Origin: Polyangiaceae bacterium
GTDB taxonomy: Bacteria; Myxococcota_A; Polyangia; Polyangiales; Polyangiaceae
DNA length: 64,000 nucleotides
Reading direction: 5' to 3'
Assembly: GCA_041389725.1 (NCBI GenBank)
Contig: JAWKRG010000004.1
Coordinates: 496,001-560,000, forward strand
Shown here: positions 16,772 to 24,484 of the stretch, piece after piece
Layout of the letters: each line of letters opens with the position of its first letter
How positions within the stretch are numbered: position 1 is the stretch's first letter
Notes under the pieces: model-generated
Seen by the model: only the letters and a program-made list of their open reading frames with translations
Told to the model about the DNA's origin: nothing
The model's database searches: none
Made by a program: the position numbers and the translations under genes

Positions 16772-17290
16772 ATGCCGGAAACCGACGACAAACTGCTGCT
16801 GGTTCTGGGCGTATTGCTGAGCCAAGACAGCCACGGCTACGGCCTGATCGCGCTCCTGGAGTCTCCCGCCGCGCCCATTCGCATCGGCCGGGCGAATGCC
16901 TACAAGCTGCTCAGAAAGCTCGAGCAGCGTGGATGGGCTCGCGCCAAGCAAGAGAAGGGGGAGCGGGGCGGAGGCAGACACACGTACCGGGCAACTGCGG
17001 CCGGGCGCAAGGCATTCGAGCGGATGTTGAGGGAGCGCTTGGGCACCAGTCGGGAGACGGAAGTCGCGGATGCAGTCTCCTTGGACTTCTCATCGATGCT
17101 CACCGAGGCAGCGGTGACGGCGCAGCTCGAAGCGCGCCTGGCGTCTCTAAAAGAGCGCTGCAACAGCATGGACCGCTTCACAAAGGACGAGCGACGCGCG
17201 CACCTGGGTCTGGATCTGCGCATTCACCTGCTGAACCAAGAGCGATCGTGGCTGGAACAAACCATCAAACGCCGCAAAGGCAGAAAGTGA
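16772..17290 (+). CDS. PadR-family transcriptional regulator
   Basis: A protein of 172 residues. The N-terminal winged helix reads LLLVLGVLLSQDSHGYGLIA and then NAYKLLRKLEQRGWARAKQE with wing GGGRHTYRATAAGRKAFERM. A C-terminal helical region (about 85-170) follows, as in the larger PadR group used for dimerisation. It has an unusually placed palindrome just before its ATG and overlaps the next gene by 4 bases (GTGA). Divergent from the broken DUF4386 gene, which may have been its target. Confidence 0.9.
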   Translation: MPETDDKLLLVLGVLLSQDSHGYGLIALLESPAAPIRIGRANAYKLLRKLEQRGWARAKQEKGERGGGRHTYRATAAGRKAFERMLRERLGTSRETEVADAVSLDFSSMLTEAAVTAQLEARLASLKERCNSMDRFTKDERRAHLGLDLRIHLLNQERSWLEQTIKRRKGRK

Positions 17291-17643
17291 GCAACGCAAT
17301 GGAACAAGCGAAAGAAAGCACCAGCGTGGGTACTCCGGGCTACACCTTCGTGAGCGTTTCCACAGCCAAACCGGGCCGTCTGAAAGACTTGGCGCGAATC
17401 GCGAGCGAGCCCAGTGAAAAGATGGAAGGCGTGGTGAAGGGAATGCTCGCCCGTCAGGTCGGGGTCGACGAAGCGCGCAACGCGGTGGTCATCTGGGTCA
17501 CCTTCGACCGAAAGGAATCCCTCTACGACTATCTTGCGACCGAAGCAGGCCAGAAGAATCACGGCGACGAGAGAGAAATGGCCGAGGTGATCGAATCCTT
17601 CGCGATGTACGACCTAACCCCCGTCTCCGGACGCCTTGGCTAG
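17287..17643 (+). CDS. Dimeric alpha-beta barrel (monooxygenase-like) protein
   Basis: About 118 residues if the GTG overlapping the PadR stop (GTGA) is the start; an ATG at 17299 (MEQAKESTSVGTPGYTFVSV) is the alternative. The core has the ferredoxin-like pattern of antibiotic-biosynthesis-monooxygenase or related domains: a first strand GYTFVSVSTAKPGRLKDLAR, then NAVVIWVTFDRKESLYDYLA and a final strand FAMYDLTPVSG. No cofactor motif is expected in this fold. It is co-expressed with the PadR regulator, so it may act on or sequester the compound that the regulator senses. Confidence 0.75.
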   Translation: MSNAMEQAKESTSVGTPGYTFVSVSTAKPGRLKDLARIASEPSEKMEGVVKGMLARQVGVDEARNAVVIWVTFDRKESLYDYLATEAGQKNHGDEREMAEVIESFAMYDLTPVSGRLG

Positions 17644-17839
17644 AGGGTCTTGGGTCTCGACGCGCTGCGATCAGCGCGTCGCCTCCCGCATCGACCGTCG
17701 CGCCCGCGCGCTGCGGCGCTCGCGTCATCGGTGCGATGCGTGCCCGTTGGAATCGTAGTTGCCGCGAAGTAGCGTCCGGCCTGGGTCGGCCACTGCTCCG
17801 CCGGCGGCGAGAGGAGCGCCCCCACCGTCTCGGCGATAC

Positions 17840-18652
17840 TCAGAACTGCGTGCCGAAGCGTAGCTCCCAAGACTCGTGTGTGGTCGACGCGGTGGCTGAC
17901 TCGTCGACCCAGGAATCGTGGGATAGCCAAAGGTATCCGGCGCCGCCGAGGGAGAGCACGCCGACCGCTAGTGACACATCTGCGATCAGGTAGTCACGCT
18001 GCATGGCGTCGATATCGTCAGGCGCGCAACCCGGTGCGCAGCGCTCGAGGTCGCTCTGCTTCTGACGTCCGCTCACGGCAAACGTGCCAAAACTCGCAAG
18101 GCCGACGACGCCGATCCCCGCTAGCACCCAGGCCGACGTGGGTACGCCCGCGCGCTGGCGCGCCGGTTTCGCTGGGGTCGTGGAGCTCGCCGGCGTTGGC
18201 AATCGTGCGACGATGCGGCGTCCCTTTTCGCCTTCGCGAATCACCGCCTTGACGTTCGTCTGGCGCCCGTCCGGATGTCGGAAGGAGAAACTGTACCACC
18301 CAGGATCCAGCGCGATGGCCCGCCCGTCGAGTCCCTTTGCCAGTTCGACGCCAGCAGCGGCGACGCGCACGTTGGGGACGTCGCGTCCGTGCGCATCCAC
18401 CGCGGCAAGGACGACCGTCGGTATGACTTGGGAGATCTCGGTGGCGAATCGCACGCAATCCTTTCGCACCGCGAGAGGGCAGCGTTCGACGCTGCACTGC
18501 GCAAACTCTTTCTGGGCCGCGTTCAGCTTTCCTTGATTGCGCAGCTCCTGACCTTTCTCGTGCGCGCTGAAACAGCGATCCGGCGGCTCCTCGGCGCGCG
18601 CCGCAGCGGACCAAGTCACGAAGGGGATGACGACCCACAGTGCACGACTCAT
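17840..18652 (-). CDS. Kinase-partner membrane protein
   Basis: A protein of 270 residues. The start chosen is the ATG at 18652, which overlaps the stop of the kinase gene as ATGA. A signal peptide (ALWVVIPFVTWSAAARA) is followed by a Cys-containing TPR-like stretch (AHEKGQELRNQGKLNAAQKE, CSVERCPLAVRKDC). A beta domain (about 75-150) comes next, then two membrane helices (TSAWVLAGIGVVGLASFGTF and LIADVSLAVGVLSLGGAGYL). The layout mirrors the protein at 7779-8753, which also sits next to a kinase. The two probably act in the same way, with the kinase signalling through or from the envelope. Confidence 0.82.
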   Translation of the reverse strand: MSRALWVVIPFVTWSAAARAEEPPDRCFSAHEKGQELRNQGKLNAAQKEFAQCSVERCPLAVRKDCVRFATEISQVIPTVVLAAVDAHGRDVPNVRVAAAGVELAKGLDGRAIALDPGWYSFSFRHPDGRQTNVKAVIREGEKGRRIVARLPTPASSTTPAKPARQRAGVPTSAWVLAGIGVVGLASFGTFAVSGRQKQSDLERCAPGCAPDDIDAMQRDYLIADVSLAVGVLSLGGAGYLWLSHDSWVDESATASTTHESWELRFGTQF

Positions 18653-20118
18653 TGGAAGCATTTGCGATTGAAGCGTTTTACGCCGTCCGGGCCAATGATG
18701 TAGGGAACGCTACACTCCGAATCGGGCGCCTTCGCGCTCGGCGTGGCGGTACTTGCCGCGCTGGCGCTGTTCGTGGTCGACCGCGGCGGGGCGCTGCTCA
18801 CCACATGGGCTCGCGCGGCTGCTTTGGGCAAAGCACTCGTGGCCGGGGGCGGGGTCGAATGCTCGGGCGCGGGTGCCAACGGCGATTCCGGGGGAGGCGG
18901 AGTGGAAGGAGCGATCCCGACCGCCGTCGTTCCGGGCTCTCGAACCTCGGTCGTGATCGCGCCAGGCTCAGAGTGTGCGCTGCTTCGCAGTTGCCATACG
19001 GCCACGCCGCCCAAGGCTACGAGGCCAAGCGGCAGCAGAAGCAGCCCTGGCGTCCTGCGCTTGTGGTCCGGGCGTGGTCTGTCATCGATCCGCGTCGCCT
19101 CCGAGTCCGTGCTCGGCTCGGAAGGAGAGATCGCATCCCCATCCACGTGAACGGCAATGCCCGGATCGCTCTCCATCTGCGTCACCACGGTTGCCTGCCG
19201 GGCGAGGGACTCCTTCGCGACATCCTCGACCCAGGCACCGACTTCGAGGGTCGGTGCCAAGCTCGTCGCTTTTTGAATGGCGAGTGCCATCTCCTGCGCG
19301 GTGTCGAAACGCTGTCCCGCATCTGCCGCCAAGGCCTTCAGCACGACCTCATCCAGATCCTTCGAGACGTGCTCACAGAGCCTGCTTGGCGGATCGACCT
19401 TGCCACTCAGAATCGTTGCAACCGCCGCGGCTGGGTCGTCACTAGCGAAGAGCCGTGTGCCACACAGCGCCTCCCACAGTACGACGCCGGCGGCGAAGAC
19501 GTCGGTGCGCCGGTCGATTTTCTGACGCAAGAGCTGCTCGGGCGCCATGTACGCGAGCTTGCCCTTGATCTTGCCCTCCTCGGTCGTAGCGGCGCGCGAT
19601 GCAGCCTTGGCTACGCCGAAGTCCGCAACTCGCGCTTGCCCATCGACACCGACCAAGATGTTCTGGGGAGAGACGTCGCGATGGACGATTGCGAGGGGTC
19701 GCCCATGGTTGTCCGTTGCGCCGTGGGCAGCATCCAGCCCCAGCAATGCCTGGTGCACGATGGTGCAGGCTACGTTCACTGGCAGCCATTCCTTGCGCGA
19801 CTTGGCGAGCCGAAAGAGCGCTGCCAAGGAACTCCCCCGAACGTAGTCCATGACCAGATAGAGTTCGCCGTCACGCGCTACTACGTCCAGCGTCGAGACC
19901 ACGTTCGCGTGGCGGATGCGAGCAGCGAGCCGCGCCTCGTCCAAGAACATGGAGACGAACTCGGGGTCCTTCGCGAACATGGGGTGTAGTCGCTTGATCG
20001 CGACCGTGCGCGAAAACCCGGCCGGCCCGATCAGCCGTCCGACGTGCACCGTTGCCATGCCACCTGCTGCGATCTCTTCGTAGAGAAGGTAGCGGCCGAT
20101 GGATAGGGGCAGGTCCAT
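18649..20118 (-). CDS. Membrane-anchored Ser/Thr protein kinase
   Basis: A protein of 489 residues from the ATG at 20118 (MDLPLSIGRYLLYEEI). Kinase motifs: EEIAAGGMATVHVGR, TVAIKRLHPM, IVHRDVSPQNILV with Ser in place of the usual Lys, ADFGVAKA and GKLAYMAPEQLL. A membrane helix (GLLLLPLGLVALGGVAVW) follows near residue 355, then a Pro/Ser/Ala-rich external tail. The tail ends in a short Cys-bounded motif, CSVPYIIGPDGVKRFNRKCF, a terminal signature I associate with myxobacterial kinases of this type. The kinase domain is close to that of 8776-10257. It is coupled to its partner gene by a 4-base overlap. Confidence 0.93.
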   Translation of the reverse strand: MDLPLSIGRYLLYEEIAAGGMATVHVGRLIGPAGFSRTVAIKRLHPMFAKDPEFVSMFLDEARLAARIRHANVVSTLDVVARDGELYLVMDYVRGSSLAALFRLAKSRKEWLPVNVACTIVHQALLGLDAAHGATDNHGRPLAIVHRDVSPQNILVGVDGQARVADFGVAKAASRAATTEEGKIKGKLAYMAPEQLLRQKIDRRTDVFAAGVVLWEALCGTRLFASDDPAAAVATILSGKVDPPSRLCEHVSKDLDEVVLKALAADAGQRFDTAQEMALAIQKATSLAPTLEVGAWVEDVAKESLARQATVVTQMESDPGIAVHVDGDAISPSEPSTDSEATRIDDRPRPDHKRRTPGLLLLPLGLVALGGVAVWQLRSSAHSEPGAITTEVREPGTTAVGIAPSTPPPPESPLAPAPEHSTPPPATSALPKAAARAHVVSSAPPRSTTNSASAASTATPSAKAPDSECSVPYIIGPDGVKRFNRKCFQ

Positions 20119-20129
20119 GTGCGGCTTCC

Positions 20130-21107
20130 TCAGAGACAGCAGTTCCACTTCTGCTGCAGGTATGTCTCGACGGCGACCCGCTCGGAGTCCGGAAGGGCGC
20201 GCGCGTAGAGAATCACCTCTGCGATGCGCCCGTGAAACGGTTCGATGCTCGAGGGACCAGCGATGGTGTTCGTGTCTCGTGATACCACCAAGGGCGGCAT
20301 CAGACTCGCACTGAGTGAGTTCTTGCCGTCCACGCGAGCAATGGTCGAGCCGCCGGGCTGCTGGAGGATCTCCATGAGGTGCGCCGTGGATGTGCCCACG
20401 TCCGGCAGGTTCATGTTCGAGTCGTTGGACTGGTACTTGAACGGACCGTTCGCTGTGGCGCGCCGAATCGCAATGGTGGAGTTCGCAACAGGCCCGTCGA
20501 GATGAATCACCGAGACACCAGCGGCGGCGCTGGCAGGCTGCAGAACCACGAAGGCGCTCAGCCCGTTGCTGAAGTCGCTGAAACCCGTTGGAAGATCGAA
20601 GAACTGCTGAACCCCGTCGAACTCGACGACGGGTAGCCCGCCGAGCGCACTAGGAACGAGAGTCGGGTGGCGCAGCGGCGAAAGCTGGACCGCGTGGTTC
20701 CCGGCTGGAGATTGATCCTTCCATTCACTGATCGGCGAGCCCGCGATGCCCGCGTCGGCGCGCAGCCACAAGAGCAGTCCAACAGTGCTGAGCCCCCCGG
20801 CGCTGCCGTCGACGCCAGCGTCGGAGCCGCTGCTACCCCCGGTAGCCCCGCTGTCACTTGCTCCGCCCAGACCCGAGTCCGTGGTTCCACCCAGACCCGA
20901 GTCCGTGGTTCCGCCCAGACCAGCGGTTCCGCCCAGACCAGCGGTTCCGCCCAGACCAGCGGTCCCGCCGAGGCCCGCGCTCGCGCCCGTCCCCTTCGCA
21001 CCGTAGGCGTGCCCCAGTTCTTCTTCACTTGGCGCCAAGAGCGAGCACGCCGAAATCGCGAGCATGCCCATGATCATGGTGCCCCTGACGTGTGTCAGAC
21101 CACGCAT
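20130..21107 (-). CDS. LamG-like (concanavalin-fold) lipoprotein
   Basis: A protein of 325 residues from the ATG at 21107 with lipobox (IMGMLAISAC). Behind it is a linker made of near-perfect repeats (AGLGGT four times, then TDSGLGG units), visible as tandem 15- to 24-base repeats in DNA. The C-terminal about 220 residues resemble LamG/concanavalin-type carbohydrate-binding domains: LLLWLRADAG, SEWKDQSPAGNHA, VVEFDGVQQFFDLP and the final helix LPDSERVAVETYLQQKWN. Probably an outer-surface sugar-binding lipoprotein. The reading frame is open far upstream on the minus strand, but that part is antisense to the FHA gene and was excluded. Confidence 0.8.
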   Translation of the reverse strand: MRGLTHVRGTMIMGMLAISACSLLAPSEEELGHAYGAKGTGASAGLGGTAGLGGTAGLGGTAGLGGTTDSGLGGTTDSGLGGASDSGATGGSSGSDAGVDGSAGGLSTVGLLLWLRADAGIAGSPISEWKDQSPAGNHAVQLSPLRHPTLVPSALGGLPVVEFDGVQQFFDLPTGFSDFSNGLSAFVVLQPASAAAGVSVIHLDGPVANSTIAIRRATANGPFKYQSNDSNMNLPDVGTSTAHLMEILQQPGGSTIARVDGKNSLSASLMPPLVVSRDTNTIAGPSSIEPFHGRIAEVILYARALPDSERVAVETYLQQKWNCCL

Positions 21108-21234
21108 CCCAATGTGTGATTCTATCATCGCCATCATGGGGCGGGAAGTCGGCCGAGTCCGCCTCATGCCCACCCATTCCCGAGCAACCCAAACACGCGG
21201 TTGCACCAGTCCCCCAACCGAGTAGCGTTGCAGC

Positions 21235-22962
21235 TTGAGTTCGCGCTTCGTCCTCATCGTGCTGAATGAGCGTTCGGAACGCTTTCGCCGTGTTCCGCTT
21301 CCGTCCAAGGGAAGCGTCAGCTTGGGGCGAGGTGAGGGCAACGACATCCACATCGACGACTCCTCGGTTTCCCGCTCGCACGCCGTGTTGCACGTGGGTG
21401 ACTCGGTCGAGATCGAGGACCTCGACTCCGGGAACGGCACCCGCATTCACATCTGGAATCGGCGCCCCAGCGGCGAGCCGGATGGGACGGACGCCGCCAA
21501 CGTGGTGGGCGAGCCCCTCGCTCCATTCCAACGCACGCCCGTGCCGCCTGGACACGCCATCCATTTGGGTTCTGCCTGCGTCGTGTTGCAGCCGGCGGAG
21601 CCGGCGGGACCGCGTCGCGTGTGGACGCATCGCTACTTCGAAGAACGCGTGGCGGAGGAGTGCGCCCGGCGCCGCGAGGCAGGCGGCGCGCTGTGCATTC
21701 TTCGAGTCAGTGCGCGGGGAGAGCCGAGCATCGAAGCGAAGTTGCTGGAGTTGGCGGACGAGGAAGCCGTCGTGGCGCGTTACGCCGATGGGGAGTTCGA
21801 ATTGCTGTTGTCGGACAGCACCGCCGCACAAGTGGACGCGCTCGTGCAATCGGTGACGCGACGCGGGGCGTCCGTCCGCGTGGGGCAGGCTTGGTTCCCA
21901 ACTCATGGTCGGACGCCCGATTCGCTATTCGCCCACGCAGAGCAGGACGTGCACGGTCGCATGTTCGCGGAGGACCGCAGCGGTGAGCCCGCAGTGCTCG
22001 CAGCGCCGGCAATGCGGGAGCTGTACGCGCAAGCTCGCCAACTTGCGTCGAGCCCCTTGTCCGTACTGATCCTCGGTGAGACCGGTGCGGGCAAGGAGGT
22101 CCTGGCCGAGGCCGTGCACGCTTTCTCCGCTCGCGCGAAGCATCCCTTCGTCTGTGTGAACTGCGCAGCACTGACGGGAACGCTGCTGGAAAGCGAGCTT
22201 TTCGGCCATCAGCGCGGTGCGTTCACGGGTGCCGACCGCGAGAAGCCAGGGCTGCTGGAGGCTGCAGATGGCGGCACTTTGTTCCTAGATGAGATCGCCG
22301 AGTTGCCTCTGGCGCTGCAGGCCAAGCTACTCAGAGTCCTGGAGGACGGTCGCGTCAGACGCGTTGGAGCGGTCGAGGCGCGTCCCATCGACGTGCGCTT
22401 CGTGTTCGCGACGAACTTGGATCTCGAGGCTTGTGTCGCCAGTGGAGAGTTTCGCCGCGACCTCTACTATCGGATTAGCGGCTTGCGCATGGTCGTACCG
22501 CCGCTGCGCGAACGCCCAGAGGAGATCCCGCTCTTGGTTCGTCACTTCGTGGCCGTTGCTTGTCGTCGCGAAGGGCGCGCGCCGGTCGAGCTATCCGCCA
22601 AGGCGGAAAGTTGGCTCTTGGGATACGCCTGGCCTGGCAACGTGCGTGAACTTCGCAACGCGATCGAGCGTGCGGTGTTGTTGTGCGGACGGGGTCCGAT
22701 CGAGCTCGAGCACCTTCCGGGAGACAAGCGGGAGGCTTCACCCGCCACGCTCGACTCCCGAGCGTCAGTGCCCGCTGCCGAGAGCGAGGACGTGCAAGTT
22801 CTCGAAGCCCGCATGCAGGAAGCCAAGCGACGCGAAGTGCTTGATGCCCTACGCCAATGCGGCGGAAATCAGACTCGTGCCGCGCGCATACTCGGCATCT
22901 CGCGGGGAACGCTGATCGCCCGCATGGAGGCCTACGGCCTTCCTCGGCCCAAGAAGCGCTAG
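21235..22962 (+). CDS. FHA-domain sigma-54-dependent activator with degenerate GGDEF-like middle
   Basis: A protein of 575 residues starting at TTG (MSSRFVLIVLNERSERF). The N-terminal FHA domain (about 20-115) has GRGEGNDIHIDD, SVSRSHAVLH and DLDSGNGTRI. The middle (about 125-245) has YADGEFELLLSD followed by VRVGQAWFPTHGRTPDSLFA, which aligns with a GGDEF domain whose active-site residues are lost. The AAA+ domain has Walker A ILGETGAGKEVLAE, the sigma-54 loop HQRGAFTGADREK, Walker B GGTLFLDEIAELP and RRDLYYRI. The C-terminal Fis-type HTH is GNQTRAARILGISRGTLIAR. It sits directly before two lipoprotein genes with sigma-54-like promoters. It likely activates them on binding a phosphothreonine protein. 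Confidence 0.93.
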   Translation: MSSRFVLIVLNERSERFRRVPLPSKGSVSLGRGEGNDIHIDDSSVSRSHAVLHVGDSVEIEDLDSGNGTRIHIWNRRPSGEPDGTDAANVVGEPLAPFQRTPVPPGHAIHLGSACVVLQPAEPAGPRRVWTHRYFEERVAEECARRREAGGALCILRVSARGEPSIEAKLLELADEEAVVARYADGEFELLLSDSTAAQVDALVQSVTRRGASVRVGQAWFPTHGRTPDSLFAHAEQDVHGRMFAEDRSGEPAVLAAPAMRELYAQARQLASSPLSVLILGETGAGKEVLAEAVHAFSARAKHPFVCVNCAALTGTLLESELFGHQRGAFTGADREKPGLLEAADGGTLFLDEIAELPLALQAKLLRVLEDGRVRRVGAVEARPIDVRFVFATNLDLEACVASGEFRRDLYYRISGLRMVVPPLRERPEEIPLLVRHFVAVACRREGRAPVELSAKAESWLLGYAWPGNVRELRNAIERAVLLCGRGPIELEHLPGDKREASPATLDSRASVPAAESEDVQVLEARMQEAKRREVLDALRQCGGNQTRAARILGISRGTLIARMEAYGLPRPKKR

Positions 22963-23032
22963 CTGCGCTCGCGCGGGTAGCGAGGTGGCCACGACTTTGC
23001 GCCCGAGCACCGCGCGGATCAGCTGCAAGCGC

Positions 23033-23054
23033 GTTGTACAAGTCGTTGAACGAC
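23033..23054. promoter_or_regulatory. Dyad 1, upstream of first duplicated lipoprotein
   Basis: GTTGTACA-N6-TGAACGAC. The same dyad (GTTGTACA-N6-TGAACAAC) is at 24376-24397, at the same distance from the following promoter element. A candidate enhancer site for the FHA activator gene that ends 70 bases upstream. Confidence 0.6.
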
Positions 23055-23074
23055 TCGCTCGAAGCATTGAGCGA
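23055..23074. promoter_or_regulatory. Dyad 2, upstream of first duplicated lipoprotein
   Basis: TCGCTC-N8-GAGCGA, directly adjacent to dyad 1. The second copy at 24398-24417 is TCGATC-N8-GATCGA: both arms changed together, so the symmetry itself is conserved. Confidence 0.6.
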
Positions 23075-23113
23075 TCATGTGCTGGGGTACTGGGAAACTG
23101 CCGAAAGCTCGCG

Positions 23114-23128
23114 TGGTTCGGATGTTGC
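23114..23128 (+). promoter_or_regulatory. Sigma-54-like promoter element (GG-N10-GC)
   Basis: TGGTTCGGATGTTGC, with GG at 23115 and GC at 23127, exactly the -24/-12 spacing. It matches the consensus TGGCACG-N4-TTGC except at two positions. It lies 13 bases before the ATG, so the transcript would have almost no leader. Confidence 0.55.
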
Positions 23129-23141
23129 CTACTCTCGCGAC

Positions 23142-24362
23142 ATGCCAAAGCACGACGTACGAGCGCGGATGGTAGTGTTTGCGGGGCTACTCGCGATGGC
23201 GGGTTGTGGGAGCGACGCAGCAGATCAGTCTGGCAATGCGGGCGGCGGTGCGGCGGGGGTGGCTGGCGCTTCCGGCGCGGGTGCAGGGTCTTCGAACAGC
23301 GGTGGTGCATCGAGCAGCGGTGGTGCATCGAACAGCGGTGGCGCATCGAACAGCGGCGGCGCCGCTGGCAGTGGAAGCGCAGGAGGTGACACCTCCGGCA
23401 GCGGCGGCAGCGGCAGCGGCATCGGCAGTGGCGGCACTTCGAACACTGGCGGCACTTCGAACAGCGGCGGCAGTGGCGGCAGCTCGGGCAGCGGCAGCAA
23501 CGGTGGCGCTTCGAGCAGCGGCGGCAACGGCGGCGCCTCGGGCGCATTCCCCGTCGAGTACAGCACGAGCCGGCCGCTGCTCACGAACAACCCGGGCGCG
23601 CTCGTCGGAGGAGACGACTGGCAGAGCTACACGACGACCGCGCAGCTCTGCAAGGAGTTCAAGCACATCGGCGGTGAGAACCCTTGTGTCACGGGCGCTT
23701 CGCAGCTCGCGGCCAACGGCACGTTCGTAAAGGTCGCGCGTGGCTGGCAGGGCGACGGTAGCAACTACCCGTGGACCGTGTCCTACGGACGATCTTGGAG
23801 TGGGCGTGACAAGGTGTGGCACCGCGTCCTGATGCGATTCCAGAGTGGCTTCACCATGGTTGGGCCCGGGACAGGCGATGACGCGTGGAAAGTCGTGTTC
23901 GGAGGGTACGGCCGGCTCATGGGCTTTCGCGGCACGGCCTACGCCAACGATGGAATCGTCGGCAGCTTCAACGGCAACGAGGCACCGCTCCCGCCCGGAC
24001 ACGCAGGGTACGGCGCGAACTGGACGAATGCGACGACCGAGTTCTCCGCCCAAGAGTGGTGGGAGTACGTTTTCTACGAGGAACGCGTGAGCGCCTCGCA
24101 CTACCGCCTGCGCCGCTGGATGCGAAGCATCACCAAGAGCGGTGTCCTGAGTCTCACGGCGCCGTGGATCGCGAAGATGGGGCTGGAGTACACCAATGGG
24201 TCGGTTCCGTTGGGTGGCGCCGATCACATCCAGCTTGGAATCAACCGCAACAAGCCCATGAATCCCGGTCAGTCCCAGTGGTTCGAGTGGGGGCCCTGGG
24301 AGTCGATCGATGGGGACGTGATTCCCGATCCCTACGGACTCGCTTCAGACCTGTTGAACTGA
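23142..24362 (+). CDS. Ser/Gly-linker lipoprotein with concanavalin-like domain, paralogue 1
   Basis: A protein of 406 residues from the ATG at 23142 (MPKHDVRARMVVFAGLLAMA) with lipobox AMAGC. A Gly/Ser/Ala/Asn-rich linker runs to about residue 130. The C-terminal about 270 residues form a beta-rich domain with many Trp: SYGRSWSGRDKVWHRVLMRF, QEWWEYVFYEERVSASHYRL and IQLGINRNKPMNPGQSQWFE, suggesting a polysaccharide-binding or lyase-like jelly roll. It is about 40-50 percent similar by eye to the next gene and shares its upstream region, so the pair arose by tandem duplication. Surface-exposed, substrate unknown. Confidence 0.85.
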   Translation: MPKHDVRARMVVFAGLLAMAGCGSDAADQSGNAGGGAAGVAGASGAGAGSSNSGGASSSGGASNSGGASNSGGAAGSGSAGGDTSGSGGSGSGIGSGGTSNTGGTSNSGGSGGSSGSGSNGGASSSGGNGGASGAFPVEYSTSRPLLTNNPGALVGGDDWQSYTTTAQLCKEFKHIGGENPCVTGASQLAANGTFVKVARGWQGDGSNYPWTVSYGRSWSGRDKVWHRVLMRFQSGFTMVGPGTGDDAWKVVFGGYGRLMGFRGTAYANDGIVGSFNGNEAPLPPGHAGYGANWTNATTEFSAQEWWEYVFYEERVSASHYRLRRWMRSITKSGVLSLTAPWIAKMGLEYTNGSVPLGGADHIQLGINRNKPMNPGQSQWFEWGPWESIDGDVIPDPYGLASDLLN

Positions 24363-24375
24363 ACGTGCCGAGCGA

Positions 24376-24397
24376 GTTGTACAGTCGGTTGAACAAC
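24376..24397. promoter_or_regulatory. Dyad 1, upstream of second duplicated lipoprotein
   Basis: GTTGTACA-N6-TGAACAAC. Its start is 82 bases before the GG of the sigma-54-like element, exactly as in the first copy. It lies within 15-40 bases of the upstream gene's stop. Confidence 0.6.
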
Positions 24398-24417
24398 TCG
24401 ATCGATGTGCTGATCGA
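24398..24417. promoter_or_regulatory. Dyad 2, upstream of second duplicated lipoprotein
   Basis: TCGATC-N8-GATCGA, adjacent to dyad 1. Relative to the first copy (TCGCTC/GAGCGA) it shows a paired substitution that keeps the symmetry. Confidence 0.6.
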
Positions 24418-24456
24418 TCGCCTCCCTTGTTGCTGCAAAACCCGCGGAATTCCAAC

Positions 24457-24471
24457 TGGTTCGGAAGTTGC
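24457..24471 (+). promoter_or_regulatory. Sigma-54-like promoter element (GG-N10-GC)
   Basis: TGGTTCGGAAGTTGC, with GG at 24458 and GC at 24470. It differs by one base from the element at 23114-23128, while the DNA between dyads and promoter has diverged heavily. It lies 13 bases before the ATG of the second lipoprotein. Confidence 0.55.
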
Positions 24472-24484
24472 CTAGTCCATCGGC

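Noticed and set aside
18640..19989. Long plus-strand open frame of 449 codons opposite the second kinase
   Set aside because: Same effect: the kinase on the minus strand has all catalytic motifs, whereas this frame has none.
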